This document shows, piece by piece, positions 1 to 8,515 of a stretch of 64,000 nucleotides of DNA; the first letter of the stretch is position 1; each line of letters opens with the position of its first letter. The stretch comes from Oculatella sp. LEGE 06141. Lineage in GTDB: Bacteria > Cyanobacteriota > Cyanobacteriia > Elainellales > Elainellaceae. The stretch covers positions 31,972 to 95,971 of the forward strand of contig NZ_JADEWO010000023.1 in NCBI RefSeq assembly GCF_015207605.1. The letters are read 5' to 3'. The position numbers were made by a program, and so were the translations under genes. The notes beneath the pieces are model-generated. The model was given only the letters and a program-made list of their open reading frames with translations, had not been told where the DNA came from and did no database searches.

Positions 1-248
1 TTGCCTAATCTTACGCCTGCGGCTCCTAAAAAGCCATTGTCTGAAAGAATTTGCTGCAACAGTTCCACGTTTCTACCACGATCTCCCTGGCGCAAGGTGG
101 GTAAGGTTAAATCAGTGTAGGCAGTTGCGATCAAAACGGGTAATGGTTGCTGTGAAGAAATGCGGTGTGCGATCGCGGGATGAGTAAATGAACCTCCAAG
201 CAATCCTGTAGCGATCGTGAGTAATCCGAAAATGGTTTGAAGTTTCAT
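1..248 (-). CDS. Secreted peptidoglycan-binding-domain protein, N-terminal part
   Basis: An open frame starts at an ATG at 246-248 and runs off the left edge, so only the first ~82 residues are visible. A strong ribosome-binding site (AGGAGGA on the minus strand, about 254-262) fixes the start. The first ~25 residues form a signal peptide: a hydrophobic run after MKLQTIFG, then a small-residue region ending near HPAIAH. Residues ~56-80 (LRQGDRGRNVELLQQIL) match the start of a PG_binding_1 repeat, a short helical cell-wall-binding module common in cyanobacterial exported proteins. The catalytic part, if any, lies outside the window. Confidence 0.7.
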   Translation of the reverse strand, partial: MKLQTIFGLLTIATGLLGGSFTHPAIAHRISSQQPLPVLIATAYTDLTLPTLRQGDRGRNVELLQQILSDNGFLGAAGVRLG

Positions 249-355
249 GATTGTCCTCCTGATGGATCAGTTTTAGTTGGCATCAATTTCGTGTTGGAGT
301 GATTACTCCATCTGCTTGCTCCGATCGGTGTAGAGCAGCGCTGTCGCTGATGCGA

Positions 356-757
356 TCAAGGAACAATTGCAGTAACGCGGATTTCAATTCGCATCGTTGG
401 CAGTCCAAGAGCCGCGACTCCTACCTGTGTCCAAATTGGGGCATGGTTGGGCATGTAATGGCGATATAGCCTGACCATCACCTCATTAACCTCGGGGGGC
501 AACCCGCCAACATGGTAAGAATTGACATGGACAACGTGCTCCCAACTTGCACCAGCGGTTGCCAAGGTTCGCTCTACGTTCCGAAACGCCTGGGTGATCT
601 CATCCGCAAGCGATTCGGGAATTTGCAGGTTGTCATCCCAACCACCTTGTCCAGATGTCTCCACGCGATCGCCAATTTTTACCGCTTGCGAGTAATGCAA
701 TTCATTCAACATGTATTCCCCATAACTGGGGGTGACAAAAAACTCGGGCTTATTCAT
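356..757 (-). CDS. RidA/YjgF family protein
   Basis: A 133-residue protein of the Rid (YjgF/YER057c) family, which form trimers; the best-known members hydrolyse reactive enamine/imine intermediates. The family layout is clear: an N-terminal segment leading to the SGQGGWD region, a middle helix (ITQAFRNVERTLATAGA), and the C-terminal strand MRIEIRVTAIVP. The Arg of true RidA that sits in the PARSCVEVA segment is not present: the equivalent reads APIWTQVGVA. It therefore more likely belongs to a Rid subfamily without imine-deaminase chemistry. It is the last gene of the minus-strand block before the left-edge gene. No strong ribosome site is seen before the ATG at 757. Confidence 0.85.
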   Translation of the reverse strand: MNKPEFFVTPSYGEYMLNELHYSQAVKIGDRVETSGQGGWDDNLQIPESLADEITQAFRNVERTLATAGASWEHVVHVNSYHVGGLPPEVNEVMVRLYRHYMPNHAPIWTQVGVAALGLPTMRIEIRVTAIVP

Positions 758-853
758 GGTGTTTCTTTTCTTCCAAATTCTTACAACGATTTGTCAAATT
801 CTTGTGCAGAGCGAGTTCGTAGGGTCATCCGATTTAGGCGCTAATGTTCAAAG

Positions 854-1231
854 CTAATGTTCAGAATTCACTTGCCATGTAATTACAATGAGTTCTGCTT
901 GCAGTAAGACAACTAATAGCCACGAAAGCACTTGTAAAAAGGCTTCCATCGTCCAGTTCTGACTCTGAACCTCCCAGATCATCCAAACAATAATGAATCC
1001 AACCACCAACCAAGGTGCGATCACTAAAGAATTCCGTCTGCGATAGAAGCGGATCGCCGTCTCCCGCCAAAATGGGAAGGTACTGAAGAGACAAACGAGG
1101 TAGGATACTCCTGCACTGATGAACAGGCTGGTTTGAAGACCCGAAGACAGATTTGGGTATCCAAGAGCGATCGCTGTCAGGCAAACTCCGAGCGCGAGGT
1201 ACAGGAAAGTAAACCAGGTAAATCGTTTCAT
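854..1231 (-). CDS. Small four-helix membrane protein of unknown function
   Basis: A 125-residue protein beginning MKRFTWFTF. The frame is open further upstream, but the ATG at 1231 is preceded by GGAGAAGAAACA, so it is preferred. Four hydrophobic stretches are seen, at about residues 5-25, 32-52, 68-85 and 98-118, with basic residues (FYRRRNS) between helices 2 and 3. I do not recognise the family. It lies 20 bases after the small gene at 1252-1548 and is likely in the same operon as it and the saccharopine-dehydrogenase-like gene. Confidence 0.6.
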   Translation of the reverse strand: MKRFTWFTFLYLALGVCLTAIALGYPNLSSGLQTSLFISAGVSYLVCLFSTFPFWRETAIRFYRRRNSLVIAPWLVVGFIIVWMIWEVQSQNWTMEAFLQVLSWLLVVLLQAELIVITWQVNSEH

Positions 1232-1251
1232 TGTTTCTTCTCCGGTGAAAC

Positions 1252-1548
1252 TTATTCTCTGTACCAGACACGCACACATTGAAAGCAATTGATTGCCAGT
1301 CCCTGACTGATCATCACTGGGTGGAAAGCATTACTGGTCGTCAATCCGTAGACATCATCACTGGTGCCTTCAATCCGATCGGGTAAAACAACGGTTTCAA
1401 CATTGATCACCTGTATCGTTGCACGTTCGATCCACTGATTGACAGCACTTACAACCTCAGAGAAGGACTCATAATCGGAAGCTCCGCCGAAGGGGCCTCG
1501 TTCAGTAATCCGAGGCGCGAAATCTTTGCACTTAATCATTTTATCCAT
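1252..1548 (-). CDS. Small hypothetical protein
   Basis: A 98-residue soluble protein with no recognised family. A GTG directly after the stop of the upstream gene (1552) and an ATG three bases further on could both start it; the ATG at 1548 is chosen, with AGGTG just before it. The centre (QWIERATIQVINVETVVLP) suggests an alpha/beta fold with an amphipathic helix followed by a strand. The almost zero spacing to the 1552-2589 gene implies translational coupling. Function cannot be inferred from sequence alone. Confidence 0.55.
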   Translation of the reverse strand: MDKMIKCKDFAPRITERGPFGGASDYESFSEVVSAVNQWIERATIQVINVETVVLPDRIEGTSDDVYGLTTSNAFHPVMISQGLAINCFQCVRVWYRE

Positions 1549-1551
1549 CAC

Positions 1552-2589
1552 CTAAAACTGTAGAGTTGACTTAGAGTCTTCGTAAATAGTCGCTCCCGCA
1601 CTGCGGAGTTCATCCAGGAACCATTTGGTATCCGAGAGTAGTTCGGGTAGGTAAAGCCCAGGAGGGGCAGGAGAACGGTCGTTCAGTCCCAATACTGATG
1701 TGAGAGAAAGAACAACGCTGAGACCCGTGAGTGAGACTGCGCCATGTTTGAACTCCAGCATCGATCGCGATCGCTTCGTTTGACCATCGGTCTCGCCCTC
1801 GATCTCGACAACGATCTCGGCAGCCGCCTCACCGCCCCGACGGCGGCTGGATGATTCATCAGTTACCAAGTCGAAGCGTACATCCGATGCTCCGGTGGCG
1901 ACCTGGAGGCTCACGATATCGAATGTGGAAAATGCGGTGGCATCGAGCGAGCGATCGTCGATTGATGCGACCTTGCCCTTGGCAGCATCGCCAGACAGCC
2001 ATACGCGCCGCCCACCCTGAAATACTAGTGAGGCGGGAGCAGCCCCGTGTACCCGCTCCATGTCTTCATGCGACGCTGGCCCGGCTGGATCTTTCTCATC
2101 AAGGATTGCTCCGAGCCTGATGGATTGGATGCTCTTGAAGCTTTTGGCACTATTCAGTGCCAGAAACGTGGCTGCACCCGCCAACCAGTGACTGGCGAGC
2201 ACGACGGGTGCTGCGGTCGCACGATGTGCGAACAGCGCCAACTCGGGGCCGATTTCGGTGAGGGCAGCGTTGATGTTCAGGTAAGGAACACCTAAATCCT
2301 GGGCGTAGCTCAAGCCATTGAGTCCGGCTTCAGGAGCCAACATGACCACAGCAGCGATGGCGACATCATCACCGAGACCTAAGTGGGGCTTATCAAGATC
2401 GATGGCAACGGCTTCGGCAGTGCCCACTTCATGGGCAATTTTGCCTGCCGCTTGTAGGTTTCGTCCTCCGACGAGCACTGGAACGTTGGGGTGCATCTTG
2501 CGGAACCACTTAACGGCAGTGCGCCCCACGAAGCCTGATCCTCCGGCAAAAAGTACCTGTCCTAAAGCCACCTTATTTTCAAGTATCAT
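1552..2589 (-). CDS. Saccharopine-dehydrogenase-like NAD(P)-binding oxidoreductase
   Basis: A 345-residue protein. The N-terminal Rossmann motif VLFAGGSGFVGR (residues ~12-23) and the strand pattern that follows (VPVLVGGRN, AVAIDLDKP, VVMLAPEAGL) match the saccharopine dehydrogenase NADP-binding domain family. Members range from lysine metabolism enzymes to uncharacterised reductases, so the substrate is unknown. The ATG at 2589 has GGAGAAACAGG directly upstream. The first nine residues (MILENKVAL) look like the start of a short-chain dehydrogenase rather than of this family (compare the SDR at 17444-18223), and the 5' leader is duplicated near 13.9 kb, hinting at a chimeric 5' end. Confidence 0.75.
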   Translation of the reverse strand: MILENKVALGQVLFAGGSGFVGRTAVKWFRKMHPNVPVLVGGRNLQAAGKIAHEVGTAEAVAIDLDKPHLGLGDDVAIAAVVMLAPEAGLNGLSYAQDLGVPYLNINAALTEIGPELALFAHRATAAPVVLASHWLAGAATFLALNSAKSFKSIQSIRLGAILDEKDPAGPASHEDMERVHGAAPASLVFQGGRRVWLSGDAAKGKVASIDDRSLDATAFSTFDIVSLQVATGASDVRFDLVTDESSSRRRGGEAAAEIVVEIEGETDGQTKRSRSMLEFKHGAVSLTGLSVVLSLTSVLGLNDRSPAPPGLYLPELLSDTKWFLDELRSAGATIYEDSKSTLQF

Positions 2590-2660
2590 CCTGTTTCTCC
2601 TATTTCGTTCAATATTGACTTTCACTTTCAGCACAGATTAAACTCTGATCCGTTTTATCA

Positions 2661-2730
2661 GCCCATGCCAGCAGCTACCATCACCGGAATTGTGGGCAAG
2701 TTGAAAACGACGTGAACAATGACAGCAGTC
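2661..2730 (-). pseudogene. 3' remnant of a second CPBP protease gene
   Basis: These ~60-70 bases closely match the last codons of the intact CPBP gene at 11111-11860. The minus-strand reading NLPTIPVMVAAGMG-stop parallels NLPTVPVMVAAGMG-stop there. Everything upstream of it has been replaced by IS630-type transposase sequence, so this is a gene stump. The identity spans both the coding tail and the stop codon. Confidence 0.7.
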
Positions 2731-3013
2731 CAGATCGGAGCGATTGTTTTGATGGATAACTCGGCGGTTCATCATGCTTCAATCGTGAGCGAGGCAATTG
2801 AAGCGGTGGGCGCAGAGGTTGTGTTTTTGCCCCCTTATTCTCCCGACCTTTCCCCGATTGAATTATGTTTGTCGAAACTCAAGCAATTGTTGCGTTCAGC
2901 GAAGGCTCGAACTCGTGGAGCACTTGATCAAGCGTTGACCCAAAATATCAACGAGTGCATTTTCGAGGATGACACTCCTGGGCTGGTTTGCTCATTGTGG
3001 CTTATTCATCTGA
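2719..3013 (+). pseudogene. IS630-family transposase, C-terminal fragment with frameshift
   Basis: The frame contains the end of a DDE transposase of the IS630/Tc1 type: VLMDNSAVHHA (second catalytic Asp) and the hallmark FLPPYSPDLSPIE (catalytic Glu at its end). The first half of the gene is missing. Near 2977 one extra C breaks the frame. If it is removed, the protein would end GWFAHCGLFI-stop at 3011-3013, the normal kind of C-terminus for this family. The element is dead, and no terminal inverted repeats could be identified at its edges. Confidence 0.8.
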
Positions 3014-3100
3014 TAACTGCTTTAACTGTGGTGGGGATTCGAGATCATTGAACACCTGTGCGTGCACGGCGGGCTTGAAAGCGGACTGGAGAACGTTGGC

Positions 3101-4033
3101 TTATTGCGCGGCGGCATCCAGAACGGCCTTGCCGTGGAGTTGGCGGCTTCGCAGGGCTTCTACAACCTCGTCCACGTCACGCCAGCTGCCGCGCCACACG
3201 ATCCCAGGGTCGATGACACCCGCGGACACCTTTCCCGCGAGCCAGGAGATGCCGCGACCGACGTTGGTGCTGTCAAGTAGGAAGAACGTCACGAGCGATC
3301 GGTTGTCCTGACCCTGACGACTGAGCAGCGCACCGACGGGGAACACCTCGGGATCTTCAGTGACATGACCCACCGCAACTAGAGTGCCGTTGCCCGCGAG
3401 CGCACTGAACGCCTCGACCAGCAATGGCCCACCGACTGTATCGACGACACCGTCCAGCCCATCCGGCAGCCTACCCGGAGCGACAACTTGGTCAGCACCC
3501 AGCGCCCGAAGTGCCTCTCCATGGAGCTTGGGATCGCCAGTCACCGCGATCACCTCCGCTCCACCAAGACGTGCCAGCTGAACCGCAAACCGTCCCACAC
3601 CACCAGTCGCACCGGTCACGGCGATCCGCCGCCCGAGCAGCGGACCGATCCGATCGAGTGCGGACAAAGCGCTCACCCCGGCCACGGGCACCGTCGATAC
3701 TGCCCCCAGATCAGCACCGTTCGGTACGACTCCGAGGGTACGGGCATCAACAGCGCGGAGTTCGGCCCAGCCACCGTTGAGTGCCAAGCTGACGACCGGG
3801 GTGCCGATCGGAGGACCGCTGCCGTCGAGGGCGGCGCGCTCGACGATGCCAGCCGCTTCCCACCCCGGCACAGTGCCGTCGGGTGCCCCAGCGACGCCAT
3901 CCTGTAGATCCCCGAAGTTGACCGATACGGCGACGACCCGCACCAGCGCCTCGTGTGGGACGGGTTTGGGCGGCGGGATCTCGCCCAAGCGAAGACCGTG
4001 GGCGGTCGAGTGATCGACAATGAGTGCAAGCAT
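3101..4033 (-). CDS. Zinc-free quinone-reductase-like MDR oxidoreductase, GC-rich
   Basis: A 310-residue medium-chain dehydrogenase/reductase. Residues ~20-100 are the GroES-like domain (EALVRVVAVSVNFGD, GWEAAGIVE). The Rossmann domain carries GATGGVGRFAVQLA, typical of NADPH-dependent quinone or alkene reductases. Zinc-ligand cysteines are absent. The start at 4033 (MLALIVDH) has GGAG eight bases upstream; an earlier in-frame codon exists but gives a non-homologous extension. Codon and base use (G/C at most third positions, many GCC/GGC/CGC codons) differ sharply from neighbouring genes and look actinobacterial. With the hydrolase tail at 4136-4233 this suggests a laterally acquired segment. 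Confidence 0.85.
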   Translation of the reverse strand: MLALIVDHSTAHGLRLGEIPPPKPVPHEALVRVVAVSVNFGDLQDGVAGAPDGTVPGWEAAGIVERAALDGSGPPIGTPVVSLALNGGWAELRAVDARTLGVVPNGADLGAVSTVPVAGVSALSALDRIGPLLGRRIAVTGATGGVGRFAVQLARLGGAEVIAVTGDPKLHGEALRALGADQVVAPGRLPDGLDGVVDTVGGPLLVEAFSALAGNGTLVAVGHVTEDPEVFPVGALLSRQGQDNRSLVTFFLLDSTNVGRGISWLAGKVSAGVIDPGIVWRGSWRDVDEVVEALRSRQLHGKAVLDAAAQ

Positions 4034-4135
4034 ATCAACTCCGTTCATTAGATCTAAGGGCAATGACGCGGTCGAATGCGCCGAGTGGATGAAGACACTG
4101 ATCTGTGGTGTTATAAAGCATTCGCGATCTGGTGG

Positions 4136-4233
4136 TCATAGGGCGCAGGTCGTCCCTTTGTCGGGCAGCTCGAGGTCGATGAGGTAGTCGGTGGCGATCT
4201 CATCGACGCAGGCATTGCCAAAATCAGGATAAG
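4136..4233 (-). pseudogene. C-terminal stump of an alpha/beta hydrolase (TAP-like domain)
   Basis: Read on the minus strand, this short stretch encodes NACVDEIATDYLIDLELP followed by DKGTTCAL and a stop. That is the shape of the TAP-like C-terminal domain of secreted actinobacterial alpha/beta hydrolases, which end in a Cys...YL.dG.LP..GT.C pattern with paired cysteines. No upstream hydrolase body is present; the aldo/keto reductase gene begins immediately beyond. Composition is GC-rich like the adjoining MDR gene, so both probably arrived together and the hydrolase was then deleted. Confidence 0.6.
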
Positions 4234-4256
4234 GTAGTGTTCATTTTTGAATGCGT

Positions 4257-5243
<987 letters not shown>

Positions 5244-5430
5244 GATTACTTCTCCGGGGATAATCTCCTAAAACATTGAATTCACGTTGATATAACTCGT
5301 GATTCTCAGATAATTCTTAAACTGATCCTTTCAGCGTCTCTAGAATCATCAACCGTAGCGTTTCTAAATTTTGCGTTCCTTTGTATCTCACACGGATAAA
5401 GAATGTAGGCGTTCCCTTGACTTCCGAGAT

Positions 5431-5613
5431 TTAGCTCATTTGTCCAATCGGTCGAACAATGATTTCATTCACATCCACCTCTGCGGGTTGCTCGATCGCA
5501 AAGGCAATTGCACGTGCGATCGCATCTGCTGGAATCACCGTCTCACGAAATCCCTCCACCCACTCCGCTGCTTCAGCATCCGTGATCGTGCTGGCAAGTT
5601 CAGTTTCCGTCAC
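5431..5613 (-). pseudogene. SDR family oxidoreductase, C-terminal fragment
   Basis: About 60 codons matching the end of classical short-chain dehydrogenases of the YdfG/clavaldehyde-dehydrogenase type: VETELASTIT-like start (here VTETELASTIT), then IPADAIARAIAFAIEQP and VDVNEIIVRPIGQ. The Rossmann half and catalytic Tyr/Lys are missing and there is a stop codon just upstream in frame. The sequence immediately upstream (CCTATATTGAATGTA on the minus strand) resembles the end of the promoter copies at 19354-19496 and 27109-27250, so the stump may have been joined to a foreign promoter. Confidence 0.75.
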
Positions 5614-5683
5614 TCCAGTTTTCTACATTCAATATAGGAAGTTTTTCTCTGTTTTAGTTTCCTTGTGTTTTAGTCAGCGTGAA

Positions 5684-6448
5684 TTAAAGAAACATACCGC
5701 CAGAGACTTCAATTCTCTGAGCATTTACCCAGCGGTTATCTTCAGAAAGTAAAGATGCGATCGCACCTCCAATATCATCGGGAAGACCAACTCGCCCTAA
5801 CGCGGTTTGCGAAGCGAGGAAGTCGTTGATTTCTGGATTGTCACGGACTGCACCGCCCGCGAAATCTGTTTCGATCGCGCCTGGAGCCACAACATTTACA
5901 GCAATCTGTCTGTGCCCTAGTTCTTTTGCCATATATCGAGTCAGCACCTCGATCGCGCCTTTCATGCTGGCATAGGCTGAGTAGCCCGGCAGCGTAAAAC
6001 GAGCAAGCCCCGACGAAAGATTCACAATCCGTCCGCCGTCCTTGAGCAGGGGCAACAGCTTTTGGGTGAGAAAGAAAACGCCCTTGAATTGGAGGTTTAT
6101 CAATTGATCGAAATCGTCCTCGGTGGTTTCAGTAAAGGGCTTATAGATCCCAATTCCTGCATTGTTTACCAGAAAATCAAACTGCTCGGTCTGCCACTGA
6201 TCTTGAAGTGTCTGTTTGACCTGTGCCGCAAATTCATCAAAGGGTTTTGTGCTGGAAGCGTCCAATTGCAAGGCAGCGGCTTTACCGCCCATTTCTGCAA
6301 TCTCAGAGACAACGCTACTTGCTTCTGCCTCGCTGCTGCGATAGGTCACAATCACATCGACTCCTTTTTTAGCAAGTGCCAAAGCCGTATTTTTGCCCAG
6401 TCCTCGGCTCGCCCCTGTGATCAATGCGATCTTCGTGTTGTTTGTCAT
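5684..6448 (-). CDS. SDR family NAD(P)-dependent oxidoreductase
   Basis: A 254-residue classical SDR. The cofactor motif TGASRGLG is at residues 11-18, NNAG near 111-114, and the catalytic Tyr/Lys motif YASMK at 159-163. The NADP-type acidic/basic pattern (YRSSEAEA after the second strand) favours NADP. It is full length, ending in the usual VSGGMFL. The SDR family reduces or oxidises varied alcohols and ketones; the specific substrate is unknown. It is followed 3' by the SDR stump at 5431-5613. Confidence 0.9.
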   Translation of the reverse strand: MTNNTKIALITGASRGLGKNTALALAKKGVDVIVTYRSSEAEASSVVSEIAEMGGKAAALQLDASSTKPFDEFAAQVKQTLQDQWQTEQFDFLVNNAGIGIYKPFTETTEDDFDQLINLQFKGVFFLTQKLLPLLKDGGRIVNLSSGLARFTLPGYSAYASMKGAIEVLTRYMAKELGHRQIAVNVVAPGAIETDFAGGAVRDNPEINDFLASQTALGRVGLPDDIGGAIASLLSEDNRWVNAQRIEVSGGMFL

Positions 6449-6508
6449 GCTTGTTGTCCTTGTTAAAGTTGCGGAAGTCTCTCTAGCTCAGCGATCTAGC
6501 GACCAGCA

Positions 6509-7147
6509 CTAATTTCTCGGTGAAACTCTTGTCCACAAGTCGTTGAACTCTTGCATATCCAGAAAGGCGATCGCTTCAATTGCTTTGCCATCCTGCATTC
6601 TGAAATACCAGGTGTAGGTGTTCCGATAAGGTCTGCCGTCCCCGGCGGTCGCCTCTCCATCCCACAGGGCAATGACCATATCGCCATCTGCCCAGATGCC
6701 GCGCACGGTTGGTACAATTGGGGTCGATAATCGGGCACTGGTTGGGTTGATAACTTGATCGAGTAACGCTTGCTTGCGATAGGTTCCCGCAGTTGCGCCA
6801 GTGCCCGTAATCGTCCAGGTTGCTTCTGGGGCGAGCAGGTCGAAGAAGTTGCCAGTTCCGTTGCGCCAACCGTCAAAAGACTGCCAAACGATTTCTTTGT
6901 TGCGCTGTTCGATCACCTGAGTCTCTGCGTCTGCTTGATTGGGCTGAGTTGCCTGAGCCAAATCTGCGATCGCTGAAAACTGATTGAGGGCAGGCTGTTT
7001 ATTCAATGAGGTCGAGTCATGACTTGGCTCAAATGCAGTCCCATTCGACTGAAAACCTGCCTCATCCGTGCGAGCTTGCGTCATTGCCGGAACAACCAGC
7101 AGTCCGATCAGCCCTGTGCCAATGAAAACTTGACTTAAATAACGCAT
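6509..7147 (-). CDS. Exported SnoaL/NTF2-fold protein
   Basis: A 212-residue protein with an N-terminal signal peptide (hydrophobic residues ~5-22, then small residues ending near TQA). A poorly conserved linker to ~residue 80 is followed by a SnoaL-like cone-barrel domain: EIVWQSFDGWRNGTGNFFDL, the central strands TWTITGTG and TVRGIWADGDMVIALWDG, and YTWYFRMQDGKAIEAIAFLD. This fold is used by small ketosteroid-isomerase-like enzymes and by ligand-binding proteins. Activity is unknown; the periplasmic location is inferred from the signal peptide. Confidence 0.75.
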   Translation of the reverse strand: MRYLSQVFIGTGLIGLLVVPAMTQARTDEAGFQSNGTAFEPSHDSTSLNKQPALNQFSAIADLAQATQPNQADAETQVIEQRNKEIVWQSFDGWRNGTGNFFDLLAPEATWTITGTGATAGTYRKQALLDQVINPTSARLSTPIVPTVRGIWADGDMVIALWDGEATAGDGRPYRNTYTWYFRMQDGKAIEAIAFLDMQEFNDLWTRVSPRN

Positions 7148-7207
7148 TCTCTTAATCTCCTAAAATTTTTATGCAATTCGAGTCATCGTTGCTCTCTGTT
7201 GATGGGC

Positions 7208-7663
7208 TTATCTTTCTCGGTAAAAAACATAGCCGCCGTGATAAAGTACGCCGTCACGAAACTCACCATCGGCGGTAAATCCAGTGTCGTCCCAGTAATT
7301 AATGCGATTTCCTGTGATTTCATAGCGTCCCTGATACGCGCTTTCTCTGTCACCGCGAGCTTCGTCGTAACGGTTGTTGGGTAGAAGTTCATGGCGGATA
7401 TAGCCATCTTGCGTGACCCACATTCCGATATAACGATCACTTGTTTGGGAGGCTTCTGTATTGGCTTGATTTGGATTCATGGTTTGGCGATTAATAGAGG
7501 TTTGAAGAGATGGAGCAACTGACGGAGATTCAGTAGCGGAAGCTTCTACGGAGGATTCTGGTGCAGGTGCTTCTGCCGTAAATTGAGAAGTACAGCTTAT
7601 TAATGCAAAAGCTCCCAAACTGAGCATCACTGTCAATGGTTTGAGCATCGACTGTGTTTTCAT
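7208..7663 (-). CDS. Lipoprotein with Atu4866 domain
   Basis: A 151-residue protein. The start at 7663 is set by AAGGAGG upstream. Residues 1-~22 are a lipoprotein signal with the lipobox LISC, so it is probably anchored to a membrane. A low-complexity Ser/Ala/Glu/Pro linker follows, then a C-terminal domain (YIGMWVTQDGYIRHELLP, SAYQGRYEITGN, DDTGFTADGEF, YHGGYVFYR) matching the small Atu4866 family, a beta-barrel domain of unknown function. The domain is often found near oxidoreductase genes, as here. Confidence 0.75.
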   Translation of the reverse strand: MKTQSMLKPLTVMLSLGAFALISCTSQFTAEAPAPESSVEASATESPSVAPSLQTSINRQTMNPNQANTEASQTSDRYIGMWVTQDGYIRHELLPNNRYDEARGDRESAYQGRYEITGNRINYWDDTGFTADGEFRDGVLYHGGYVFYRER

Positions 7664-7957
7664 ACAAGACCTCCTTTGTCTCAATAAGGCTTAATACTGA
7701 TCAATGAGAGACTGTTGTACTCGAATAGTTTCATCCTATAAGCAAGAATCAGGAGGTTAAATGCACAAGCCTTGCAGATGATTGCCTGATCCTCTCAACT
7801 AGGGTGTTACTCAAGGAAAATAATTCTTATAATGAGCGCAACAAACCTGTTCATCAGTCAGGAGTTCAGCATGACGATCAAGGCACTCAATCACAATCTT
7901 GCGATCAACGCTTCTCATGGTGATTGTTCCTTGTAGGTGATTAAAGCTGATTAGCAG

Positions 7958-8485
7958 TTAGACTGCTTTTAGGATGTCTGCCTGTACGACTTGGGCAAGC
8001 TGCTCCATATACAATCGCGCCCATGCGATCGTGTTTTCTCTCAATCCCACCACCACAACACCTCGCATATCGAGTTTTGTGCCGTTGGTATGGTTGCCTT
8101 GCCAGTGCCACTCCGACCAACCCAACTCATCCGCGATCGTATGGGTGATTAATTTTGCCTGGATGTCAGGAACTTGAGCGAAGAGAGCAGTCCAGTTCTT
8201 TTGTACCTGTGCTGCACCCGTGAAATTTCGTTCTGGATGAACGGGATGTTCACCTACGAAGTCATGAGCAAAGCAGTTCACGAACGTATCAATGTCATGA
8301 GCATTGATTGCTGCTTCCATCTTGAGTAGAACTGAGAGATTGCTTTGAGTAGGAGTAGTGTTCATTTGCATATCGTCAATCTTTGCTATTGCCTCAATCT
8401 CAATCAATGCTTCTGGAGAGGCGAGTGAAGTAATGCCAAGACCAGTCAGTGCTGGACGTAATTCTCCTAGATGTTTCGTAGTCAT
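7958..8485 (-). CDS. SnoaL-like protein with a RidA-type tail at its N-terminus
   Basis: The open frame is 175 codons. From residue ~41 (MNTTPTQSNLSVLLKM) it is an ordinary SnoaL/NTF2-like domain, with NAHDIDTFVNCFAHDFVGEHP, WSEWHWQGNHTNGT and VVVVGLRENTIAWARLYMEQ, which could start at an ATG at 8365. The preceding ~38 residues (LGELRPALTGLGITSLASP then EALIEIEAIAKI) look like the C-terminal end of a RidA protein, normally a separate gene. Either a RidA remnant has been fused in frame or the true start is at 8365 and the RidA tail is untranslated debris. Function is unknown. Confidence 0.7.
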   Translation of the reverse strand: MTTKHLGELRPALTGLGITSLASPEALIEIEAIAKIDDMQMNTTPTQSNLSVLLKMEAAINAHDIDTFVNCFAHDFVGEHPVHPERNFTGAAQVQKNWTALFAQVPDIQAKLITHTIADELGWSEWHWQGNHTNGTKLDMRGVVVVGLRENTIAWARLYMEQLAQVVQADILKAV

Positions 8486-8515
8486 ATGACGGAGTGTTAG
8501 CTGGTTTTATAGGTT

